Assembly: GCA_964351655.1 (NCBI GenBank)
Contig: CAYGPD010000012.1
Coordinates: 9,399-73,398, forward strand
Direction of reading: 5' to 3'
Length of the DNA stretch: 64,000 bases
Origin: Hirschia sp964351655
Lineage (GTDB): Bacteria; Pseudomonadota; Alphaproteobacteria; Caulobacterales; Hyphomonadaceae
Part shown: piece by piece, positions 35,010 through 42,708 of the stretch
How positions within the stretch are numbered: position 1 is the first letter of the stretch
Layout: each line of letters starts with the position of its first letter
Position numbers and translations under genes: made by a program
The notes under the pieces: generated by a model
Seen by the model: the letters and a program-made list of their open reading frames with translations, nothing else
Databases searched by the model: none
Told to the model about the DNA's origin: nothing

Positions 35010-35726
35010 TTAGAAGCGGCGGTCGTTCAAATCGTAGAAGAATGAGAAGTCCAAAGGCAAAGCGTTCAGGATATATTGTTGTATAAACTGATTTTCGTTT
35101 GCAATTCGGCTTCGGGATACAAAGATAACATCAAATCGCTTAAGCGGACCGACATCAAATTTACGCGGATCTTTGAGGCCATTTTTGACATCGACGACAC
35201 GCGTCATAACTTGGCCATTGCGACCACGTCTCATGATGATGACTTGTTCGGGTTTGGAGGTGTCTAACCAGCCTCCTGCCATAAGAATGGCTTGAAGCGA
35301 GTCAATTTGACCAGGCAATGGATATACGCCGGGATTGCCAACTTCGCCGCCAACAAAGATTTGTTGCGATGCAAATTCAGTCGGTGTCACTGTGAGTGAG
35401 GGGTCCACCAACTCTCGCCCATAAACACTTTCTAGAATCTGCTGTAATTCATAGGCTGAGAGGTCTGCTACAACGACAGGGTCCATGAGGGGAAGACTAA
35501 TTCTTCCATCAGGTGCAATGGTGACTTCTCGATCGAGTTCAGGTGCGTGTTGAAATGAAATTGAAAGCTTGTCACCCGGATAAAAACGATATGCAGCATC
35601 ATCCTGCGTCCACTTTGCAAAAGGGATCGGTTGGAATGCAGGCACATTTGGGCCTGGTTGCGGCGTTGAACAGCTTGCAGCAGCAAGTAAAGCCAACGTT
35701 AAAAGGGATGCTTTGTTTTTTATCAT
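35010..35726 (-). CDS. hfsD: Holdfast/exopolysaccharide outer-membrane export lipoprotein (Wza type)
   Basis: 238 aa. A lipoprotein signal (LLAAASC, Cys19) is followed by a Poly_export domain (YPGDKLSISFQHAPELDREVT) and an SLBB domain (IFVGGEVGNPGVYPL, QAILMAGGW). It forms the outer-membrane secretin-like pore for the polymer. It is divergent from hfsA with a 92-base shared promoter region, the arrangement expected of the Caulobacter hfsDAB group. The protein is shorter than E. coli Wza, having only one clear SLBB repeat. Confidence 0.85.
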   Translation of the reverse strand: MIKNKASLLTLALLAAASCSTPQPGPNVPAFQPIPFAKWTQDDAAYRFYPGDKLSISFQHAPELDREVTIAPDGRISLPLMDPVVVADLSAYELQQILESVYGRELVDPSLTVTPTEFASQQIFVGGEVGNPGVYPLPGQIDSLQAILMAGGWLDTSKPEQVIIMRRGRNGQVMTRVVDVKNGLKDPRKFDVGPLKRFDVIFVSRSRIANENQFIQQYILNALPLDFSFFYDLNDRRF

Positions 35727-35818
35727 AGTGCTTTCTTATTGCATCCATTTTGGATAACAGAATATTAAGGCAATTCAAGCGACAACAGGCTATGTTCTTT
35801 GGAAAGCAGAAATAAAAT

Positions 35819-37306
35819 ATGACGCAAGACAATTCTAATACGCCTACAATTGATCGTCGCGGACAACGTGGCGTAAATTTGCGTGTGCGTCCTCGCTTTG
35901 GAATAGGCGATATTGTCTTGCAACTATGGCGTTCGCTTTGGCTTATGATTTTGGTTTTTATACCAATCGTGATTTTGGGCGTCTTATTGGCGATGTCTAT
36001 GTCCAAGAAATATACGGCATATGGAACGGCTCAGGTTTCACTCGACAACCAGTATGTTTATGACCCGTTGGTAGGTGATGCAGGTCGAGGTGTGTCCTTG
36101 GAGATTGATGCTATTCTTCGGGCAGAAGTTGAGAAAGCAAACTCTCCTGTTTTAGCGCGTCGGGTACTCGAAAAATTGAGTATCGAACGGGTTTATCCCA
36201 AAATAGCTGAAGAGATGGCGAAAACGCGTGATTCTAAAAAGTTAGAAGATCTCAAAGATGCCGCATATGAGACTTTCGCTGCGGATGCGGCTGCAGGAAA
36301 TGCACCTAAATCTCCATTGTTGACGTTTTCTTTTACGCACCAAGTGCCGGAGATATCAGCTTTAGTGGTGAATGAATTTCTAGAGCAATTTCAAGATTAT
36401 AGAGAAGATAGACGCAGCCAAAATGATGTGGATGCTGTGGCTGGGCAGCGTCGCCGAGTTGGAGCCTCATTGGCGACTGCCGAGCAGACATTACGTGATT
36501 TTCTTGTAAAGCATGACATTGGAGAATTTGAGACTGATCGTGAATCTATTGCGAAACTGCTATCTGACTTACGTGATGAATTATTGCGAGTAGAAGCGGC
36601 AGGCAAAGAAGCCGAAGGGCGCCTTTCAGGGTTACGCGCAGTAAGTGGTTCGACTCCTGAAACTATTGATATTCATGTGGACAATGACGCAAAACAACGC
36701 TTGCTAGATTTGCAGTTGGAGCGAGAACAGCTTCTCTTGAGGTATTTGCCTGATAGCCGCGCGGTACAAGAGATTGATGCCCGTATAAATGGCATGAAAA
36801 GCTTGTTGCAGAGCGGTGATGGTGGTGTGCGTAGAAGCGGGCCAAATCCAGCGCACCAAGAACTTGTTTCCAATATAAATATTGCCCAATCTGAAGTGGA
36901 AGCATCGCGTTCAAGGGCAGCTGAGTTGCGCCGGCAAATGAACGAAGTAGCCGCCCGTCAGCGTAAACTCATTTCAGTGCAGCCTGAATATAAAAAATTG
37001 CTACGCGAGCGCGACATTCTTGAAACTGCAATGTATGAATTATCGACAAAAGAGCAGGCAAAGAAAACAGAAGCCGAAATATCTCAAAATTCAAATAGTA
37101 ATATTACGATTGTTGATTTTGCGCTTGTGCCGACAAAAGGGACAAGCATGAAAATTCCTGTTGCATTTGCCTCTGTTTTGTTTGGCGGGTTTACAGCACT
37201 GATCGCTGGCCTACTCGCTGCATTTAGTCGCAAAGGGTTGTCTACACGCAGGTCTACTGAGAAAACGATTGGATTACCTGTCATTGGTGTGACATCTAAA
37301 CAGTAA
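35819..37306 (+). CDS. hfsA: Polysaccharide co-polymerase / chain-length determinant
   Basis: 495 aa. Wzz-type inner-membrane protein: first span about 40-60 (WLMILVFIPIVILGVLLAMS), a long periplasmic coiled-coil-rich region (about 120-430) with the GNVR-like PEYKKLLRERDILETAMYEL, and a second span near 448-470. No kinase domain is fused, which fits HfsA, whose ATPase partner is encoded separately by the next gene. It controls polymer length and links to the export pore. Confidence 0.85.
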   Translation: MTQDNSNTPTIDRRGQRGVNLRVRPRFGIGDIVLQLWRSLWLMILVFIPIVILGVLLAMSMSKKYTAYGTAQVSLDNQYVYDPLVGDAGRGVSLEIDAILRAEVEKANSPVLARRVLEKLSIERVYPKIAEEMAKTRDSKKLEDLKDAAYETFAADAAAGNAPKSPLLTFSFTHQVPEISALVVNEFLEQFQDYREDRRSQNDVDAVAGQRRRVGASLATAEQTLRDFLVKHDIGEFETDRESIAKLLSDLRDELLRVEAAGKEAEGRLSGLRAVSGSTPETIDIHVDNDAKQRLLDLQLEREQLLLRYLPDSRAVQEIDARINGMKSLLQSGDGGVRRSGPNPAHQELVSNINIAQSEVEASRSRAAELRRQMNEVAARQRKLISVQPEYKKLLRERDILETAMYELSTKEQAKKTEAEISQNSNSNITIVDFALVPTKGTSMKIPVAFASVLFGGFTALIAGLLAAFSRKGLSTRRSTEKTIGLPVIGVTSKQ

Positions 37307-37450
37307 GCAGGTTTGATATCGCGCTAATATGAAAGCTTGGAACTAAGCCGCATTTATCGGACTGGTTTGTGATTCAATTAACGTAGTTAGCATATCTTTA
37401 CTATAAAAGTGCTCGAATAGAGTATGAGTGGGACGTATTGAGCTGAGACT

Positions 37451-38161
37451 ATGATAGATTTACGCAAGGACCTGACAGAAACATGGCGAGTTGCCACAAA
37501 AGCGCCTAGCAAGTCGGGTGGACGCACGATTATGTTCATGTCTGCGATGGCAGGTGAAGGCACGTCAAGTGTCGCGGCGTCTTTTGCAATGCTGGCAGCT
37601 CAACGTGCACGTAAAGGTGTGTGGCTTGTTGATCTTAATTTGATGAATGGCACTTTGTTTAAAGCTTTTGATCAAGGCGGTGCTTTTTCAAATTCATTTG
37701 GTCGCGCTGGTCCTGCTCACAATGCAGAGCTTGATAACACTTCTTTCTTTTCAATTTCTCCTCCTCCGCCACCTCCACCTCCGGGACAAAAAGGACGTTC
37801 AGGAATGTTTGTCGTGCATCGGGTTGGTGACACAAAATTGCTTGTATCTCGATTTCGTAAGGAGAGGTTGGAAACGGGCCAGCGTGTGCGTGTAAAAACG
37901 GGTGCTGACTATTGGAAAGCTGTACGGGAAATTGCTGACTGGGTGATTGTGGATGCGCCGCCATTGGCTTCGTCATCTGCTGGTTTGGCTGTGTGCTCAC
38001 AAATGGATGCAACAGCCCTTGTTGTACGTGCGGATAAAACGCCAGCCACGCAAGTGTCTAAACTAGGACAAGAAATTGAAGGGCATGGCGGAACGTGTAT
38101 GGGTATTGTGCTGAATGCAACACGCGCGGACGCACGATTGGCTGACGAGCTTTCAGGTTAA
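37451..38161 (+). CDS. hfsB: BY-kinase-like ATPase of the holdfast locus, degenerate P-loop
   Basis: 236 aa Mrp/BY-kinase fold. The Walker A position reads SAMAGEGTSSVAASFA, where Thr38 replaces the invariant Lys. Walker A' (VWLVDLNLM) and Walker B (WVIVDAPP, Asp168) keep their Asp. A run of eight Pro (104-111) sits in an insertion between them. No Tyr-rich autophosphorylation tail is present. It likely acts as a structural cytoplasmic partner of HfsA rather than an active kinase (inference). Confidence 0.78.
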   Translation: MIDLRKDLTETWRVATKAPSKSGGRTIMFMSAMAGEGTSSVAASFAMLAAQRARKGVWLVDLNLMNGTLFKAFDQGGAFSNSFGRAGPAHNAELDNTSFFSISPPPPPPPPGQKGRSGMFVVHRVGDTKLLVSRFRKERLETGQRVRVKTGADYWKAVREIADWVIVDAPPLASSSAGLAVCSQMDATALVVRADKTPATQVSKLGQEIEGHGGTCMGIVLNATRADARLADELSG

Positions 38162-38198
38162 ATCTAAGTAGAAAATAGAGCTATATGCCCACTTCTAT

Positions 38199-39188
38199 TC
38201 AAGCGGGCTGCTGCTTTTGCTTCTTTTTCTTGTCTGGAACATCGCCATAAAATTGGAGAATGAAGGGAGGGAACCACAAAACTTTCCCCAGTCCTCTGAT
38301 CGCTTTATCCAGCATGAAGGCGCGGCGTGGATGCCGAATAATGAACATTGCAAGTGCTGTCGTTCCAAACACAGCAAATTGACCTGCACCTATAATCATC
38401 CAAAAAATCAAGCCAAGAATATCCAGGCGTTCATTGTTGCGCCAGCAATTGGTAGATGGGCCTTGCCCATAAGCGAATCCGCGCCTCAATGTGTAGCCAA
38501 GATGAGCGCGTTTTGAAGGTACGTTTTCATCAACCACAGCGTCATGCGCCCATGCAAAGGTCTGTCCCGCTTGAGAGACGCGTGCGAAAAGATAATCGTC
38601 TTCGCCTCCTGTTTCATTTGCAATTTTATTGAAGAATGACTCACCTTCAGGGAGGCATGGTTGAATTTTATCTAGATCCAACAGTGCATTCCCGCACCCA
38701 AATGGGATTTCAATTAGCGTGTTTTTGTCTGGGCCGCGTCTAGAGAAAAACTCTTCAAGATATGCCGTGTGCGCTTTGGGAGCTTCTGGAGGAAGGACCG
38801 TCTCAACAGGTCCAAAAACGACAGCAGGGTTTAGCGATTTATAGGCCGCGAGTAAGCCATCTAGCCATCCGTTGCGAGCCGTTTCATCATCGTCAATAAA
38901 TGCAATGAGGCGGCTTTCTGCTTTTGCTAGACCAGCATTTCTGGCGTTGGCTACACCTGGGTTTGGCTCACTTACATAGCTTATTGGGATAGGGCTATCT
39001 TGCTGTAATTCCAGTGCTGTCTGCTGCGCACCTGCTTCGGGTGAGTTGTCCACTATCACGATTTCTGCATTGGAAAGCGAGGAATCTGACATTGCGAGTA
39101 CGCTCATGACGGCATCATGTAGACCATGGTTACGTCGGAATGTTGGGATAACGATGCTGACATTTATTTGCGGGCGAGAATGGGTCAT
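38199..39188 (-). CDS. Family 2 glycosyltransferase of the holdfast locus
   Basis: 329 aa GT-A fold. NVSIVIPTFRRNHGLHDAV opens the domain, the nucleotide-sugar DxD site is IAFIDDDETA, and GGEDDYLF supplies the catalytic acid pair. A C-terminal hydrophobic stretch and basic tail (PDKKKKQKQQPA) suggest membrane association. It would add a sugar to the lipid-linked repeat unit (HfsG/HfsL type; which one cannot be told). It overlaps the deacetylase gene by 4 bases. Confidence 0.85.
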   Translation of the reverse strand: MTHSRPQINVSIVIPTFRRNHGLHDAVMSVLAMSDSSLSNAEIVIVDNSPEAGAQQTALELQQDSPIPISYVSEPNPGVANARNAGLAKAESRLIAFIDDDETARNGWLDGLLAAYKSLNPAVVFGPVETVLPPEAPKAHTAYLEEFFSRRGPDKNTLIEIPFGCGNALLDLDKIQPCLPEGESFFNKIANETGGEDDYLFARVSQAGQTFAWAHDAVVDENVPSKRAHLGYTLRRGFAYGQGPSTNCWRNNERLDILGLIFWMIIGAGQFAVFGTTALAMFIIRHPRRAFMLDKAIRGLGKVLWFPPFILQFYGDVPDKKKKQKQQPA

Positions 39189-39976
39189 AAAATCACTCCG
39201 CTTGATTTTGCAGCAGGGGTCGTTGGCAAAAGGTTTGCCCCTAGATCAATTGAGCGTTTGCACAAATCTTCGAGAATTGCTGAAGTCGTACCGTAGTCTG
39301 TTGGAGAAGGGGAAACGTCATGCGTAAAGATGATAACCCATCCGCCAGTTTTTCCAGCTGACTCTATTGCATGTTGGGCGCGCTGTGTCGTGGACGGATC
39401 GCCGTTGAGTTCAAAGCAGCGGAGTTGAGCACGGTCTACTTTGCCAACATTGATTCCCGGAAGTATACCGCGGCAAATATCAAACTTTTCAATGACCTGT
39501 TTTTTAGTGTTGAATTGAGTTTCGCCAAATGGGTAGGCGAGACTTGTAGGTGCTTTTTTTAGACCAGATTCTGCGAGTGCATTGAGGTTGTTTTCGATGT
39601 CGCTCAAGACAGTAGTTTTGTTGGCAAGTGCACAATCAAGGTGAGTATGAGTGTGCGCTCCGATTTCATGACCTCGTTTCTCAAGGTCAAGCATAGTCTC
39701 GATGTTAAACATCTCACCATACGGACCATATGTATCAATCATACTTGTGCATGCGTAGAAAGCAGCGCGTCCACCATGTTTTTCAACAATATCAGCGCCG
39801 TTTACGGCTGACATAGGAAAATCGTCGAATGTGAAAGACACATTGAAAGTCTTATCGCTTGCAATTGCGGGTGCTGCAAAACGCCATTGGGTTAGGCGGC
39901 GCTGAATTTTGGCAGGTAAGGTGCGAGAAGGGTTGTGAGTCCAATCAATGTTGGGCGAATAATTAGCGTTTGTCAT
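39185..39976 (-). CDS. hfsH: Holdfast polysaccharide deacetylase
   Basis: 263 aa NodB-type deacetylase, matching the ~257 aa Caulobacter HfsH. Motif 1 is TFDDFP (Asp51/Asp52); motif 2 is HTHTH (108-112), the zinc ligands; LAYPFGE is a further conserved strand. There is no signal peptide, so deacetylation of N-acetylglucosamine-type residues would occur in the cytoplasm before export. In Caulobacter relatives this step gives the holdfast its cohesion and surface adhesion. Overlaps the upstream GT gene by 14 bases. Confidence 0.85.
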   Translation of the reverse strand: MTNANYSPNIDWTHNPSRTLPAKIQRRLTQWRFAAPAIASDKTFNVSFTFDDFPMSAVNGADIVEKHGGRAAFYACTSMIDTYGPYGEMFNIETMLDLEKRGHEIGAHTHTHLDCALANKTTVLSDIENNLNALAESGLKKAPTSLAYPFGETQFNTKKQVIEKFDICRGILPGINVGKVDRAQLRCFELNGDPSTTQRAQHAIESAGKTGGWVIIFTHDVSPSPTDYGTTSAILEDLCKRSIDLGANLLPTTPAAKSSGVIL

Positions 39977-40964
39977 TGAGTGCCTCAGCGTAGATTATTG
40001 CGCGCCACAATTTAAGTGCATTGCCGCGCACCTTTATCGGTAACGGTAAAAAGTTTGCCGTCATCAGCGTTGCCGTAAAAGCTTTTGCAAGAGGCTTAAA
40101 AGGAAGGCGTTTGAGCTTGTTTGCGGCGATGTAGAGATTTGTTGATTTGAGGGCGTCAGGGTGCTTGTCTACGGCTTTCCTAAAGTTGGGCCCGGAGCCG
40201 CCATATTTGCGCATGAGGTCCTCAATCTGGTCCAATCCAAGATGTGTGGCTGTATTGTCTAGATGGATTACCGGAAATGTTGTTGCGACGCGAAGTCCCC
40301 AATCTACATCTTCCCAGCCCCAACCAGAGAATGTCTCATCGAAAGGAATGTGCTCAAATATAGATGCGTGTACCATGACATTACTCGTGAAGACGTATCG
40401 ACCGGGTTCTGTATTACGGACTTTTGCGGGAACACACTCTGATTGAGCTGCTTGCCAGCGGTGCAAAGCAAACTCCGTCGCATTTGAGGCTTGTTCTAGA
40501 GAGAAACCACCGACGACGAGTTTCGGCGTTGCGGATTTGTCTATTTCAAAAATATAGTTGGAGATGAAGTTCGGGCTGTCGGGCAACATGTCAGCATCTA
40601 GCAATAATACCCATTCAGACCGTGCATAATGCAATAATCGATTTCTTGCACCGGAGCGACCGACGTTTTTAGAAGAAGAAACAATTCGAATTGGATAAGT
40701 CAGTTCTGCTGCACATGAAGATAGTTTCTCAATCAAAACATCGTTGCCACCGCCATCGTCATAGACAATTAACTCGACATCTACGGCTGAGTAACACTTT
40801 TCGAGAGCTAATAAGAGAGGCTCGGGATCATCCTTATAGCTAGGAACAAGGATAGATAATTTTTGCTGGGTATGTGTATGCCATATAGGATTATCGACGA
40901 TTATTTCACGGCCATTATCTAAGTCTGCTGAGGAAGCAGCGAGCGTATGTGTAGGTGTATTCAT
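39963..40964 (-). CDS. Family 2 glycosyltransferase with galactosyl-transferase-like C-terminus
   Basis: 333 aa. GT-A domain: KLSILVPSYKDDPEPLLLAL, the DxD-type VLLLDADMLPDS, and the acceptor-side motif FSGWGWEDVDWGLRV, typical of GT2/GT7-like transferases. Two candidate starts exist: an ATG at 41000 inside the hfsE end and the ATG at 40964, 13 bases after the hfsE stop. Neither has a strong ribosome site; the later one avoids a 23-base overlap. It adds a sugar early in repeat-unit assembly, after HfsE. Confidence 0.8.
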   Translation of the reverse strand: MNTPTHTLAASSADLDNGREIIVDNPIWHTHTQQKLSILVPSYKDDPEPLLLALEKCYSAVDVELIVYDDGGGNDVLIEKLSSCAAELTYPIRIVSSSKNVGRSGARNRLLHYARSEWVLLLDADMLPDSPNFISNYIFEIDKSATPKLVVGGFSLEQASNATEFALHRWQAAQSECVPAKVRNTEPGRYVFTSNVMVHASIFEHIPFDETFSGWGWEDVDWGLRVATTFPVIHLDNTATHLGLDQIEDLMRKYGGSGPNFRKAVDKHPDALKSTNLYIAANKLKRLPFKPLAKAFTATLMTANFLPLPIKVRGNALKLWRAIIYAEALNDKR

Positions 40965-40977
40965 TGTACGGCTGAGC

Positions 40978-42507
40978 CTATCGCATGGTCTTGCTGTCAC
41001 CCAGCAAGCAAGGCGCTGTCATTAGGATGACGTATACATCAAACCAGAATGAAGCCTTTTCCATGTATTCCATATCTAATCGTACACGCTCTTTTACAAG
41101 TTCAGCGGTGTGAACGGGGCCGCGGGATCCATTAATCTGTGCCCAACCTGTAAGACCGGGTTTCATGCGGTGTCTATGAGCATATTCAGCGACAATGTTG
41201 TGAACTTCGACTTCTTCAGTCGTCATGCCTACAGCGTGGGGACGCGGGCCGACGAGGGACATGTCACCTGTTAGAATGTTTATCAATTGAGGGAGTTCAT
41301 CTAGGCTGGTGCGACGCAGGAAGTTACCTATTCGCGTGACTCTGCTGTCGTTGCTGACGGTTTGGATCACTTTTATGCCTTCTTCAGCAGCAGCATCCGG
41401 CCGCATTGTACGGAACTTCCATACGCGAATTATCTGATTATTAAAGCCATGGCGTTTTTGTCTGAAGAAAATTGGGCCAGCGCTATCAAGCTTAATGAGA
41501 GCGGCAATAATCAACATAAATGGAAAGAAAAGGGCAAGCATACTGAATGCGCCCACTATATCGAGGCAACGTTTTACCGCCGCTCGGCGAGCATCTTTAG
41601 GCGCACCAGAAACATAAGCTGCAGGCATATCAATAATATCTGCGAGGGATGTTTTTTCGGGACTGAAACCATCTAGATCAAGAACGAGAATGACCTCTTG
41701 AGGCAATTGACGTAAGCGATCGATCAATGTCCGCACGCGATCTTGAGCCGTTGAAGTTACTGTTAGAATGATACGGTCTACTTCTGGCAGACGATCCCAT
41801 TTTAACAGATCATCTATTTTTCCGATGACGGGAACGTTGGCTATGGTGCTGGGTGTGCGATCAAGGCGATCTTCGAAAACACCTAGAATATTCATTTCGC
41901 GCTTATCTTGATTGCGTTCAATCAGGTCATAAGCGGTGGGTGTGGCACCAATGACTACAACATTATCTGCTAAGGCACCCGAACGTGTGAGTGACCTTAT
42001 CATGGCCATATAGTGAGCGTGAAGACCAACATAGGCAAGCAACACTAAGGCGCATATTTCAAGTAAATCCGTTAGGCTGCCACCAAAATTGAAAATCTGA
42101 CTTAATGCTAATATCGCACTTAACCCTAAACCGGCACCCAATATAACGCGGACGATGTGCATGATAGGGTGTTCGTTAAAGGTGAATCTATAAGCGCCAG
42201 CTATTCGCATGCCTAGGAAAGCAATTATAGGTGATGATATATAGGGTAGAGATGTTCTAAGGCTTTGATTTAATAGGTCTAAACTTAATAACTGGTTCGC
42301 GAAAATAATAATGGCGAGACCGAAAGCTAAGTCAAAACTACGTAAAATAAATCGAAGTCCTGAACGATCTATCGGAAATCTTTTTGCGGGCCTAAGATTT
42401 GAGTTTTGGGAGGAATTTGCCTCGGATTTGCGATACTGGCGTAGTTTCGCAACGTGATATGTGTCACGTTTTGTACTTTTGTCAGGATCCGTAGTATCGA
42501 GGCTCAT
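40978..42507 (-). CDS. hfsE: Undecaprenyl-phosphate sugar phosphotransferase (initiating enzyme)
   Basis: 509 aa polyprenol-phosphate hexose-1-P transferase. Membrane spans lie in the first 120 residues, followed by a CoA-binding-like domain (VVIGATPTAYDLIERN). The catalytic bacterial sugar transferase domain has KRCLDIVGAF, RVWKFRTM, RTSLDELPQLINILTGDMS, LVGPRPHAV and KPGLTGWAQINGSRG. It moves the first sugar-1-phosphate to undecaprenyl phosphate in the inner membrane. First gene of the leftward hfsE-GT-hfsH-GT operon. Confidence 0.88.
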   Translation of the reverse strand: MSLDTTDPDKSTKRDTYHVAKLRQYRKSEANSSQNSNLRPAKRFPIDRSGLRFILRSFDLAFGLAIIIFANQLLSLDLLNQSLRTSLPYISSPIIAFLGMRIAGAYRFTFNEHPIMHIVRVILGAGLGLSAILALSQIFNFGGSLTDLLEICALVLLAYVGLHAHYMAMIRSLTRSGALADNVVVIGATPTAYDLIERNQDKREMNILGVFEDRLDRTPSTIANVPVIGKIDDLLKWDRLPEVDRIILTVTSTAQDRVRTLIDRLRQLPQEVILVLDLDGFSPEKTSLADIIDMPAAYVSGAPKDARRAAVKRCLDIVGAFSMLALFFPFMLIIAALIKLDSAGPIFFRQKRHGFNNQIIRVWKFRTMRPDAAAEEGIKVIQTVSNDSRVTRIGNFLRRTSLDELPQLINILTGDMSLVGPRPHAVGMTTEEVEVHNIVAEYAHRHRMKPGLTGWAQINGSRGPVHTAELVKERVRLDMEYMEKASFWFDVYVILMTAPCLLGDSKTMR

Positions 42508-42645
42508 GCCTGCCTTTTCCCCAATAACGCGTCACAAGTCTAACTATGTGAAAACATAATCTTCGTTGCGCTATAGCAAGTTAACGAGGTATTTCCAACC
42601 TCAGTTATGCTGCAATTGCAGTTGCTATTCTATATCTGAACTTGC

Positions 42646-42660
42646 TTAAATATTGCTTGA
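42646..42660. promoter_or_regulatory. CtrA-box-like sequence upstream of hfsE
   Basis: TTAA-N7-TTGA (seven of eight bases of the TTAA-N7-TTAA CtrA consensus) lies about 140 bases before the hfsE start, in the 200-base gap that must hold its promoter. A 12-base palindrome CTGCAATTGCAG (42610-42621) is nearby. Both are untested, and such short matches occur by chance in AT-rich DNA. Confidence 0.25.
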
Positions 42661-42708
42661 ATAAAAGCGAAACAATCAATCGAATATTCTTAAACTTGAT
42701 GAGTAAAC

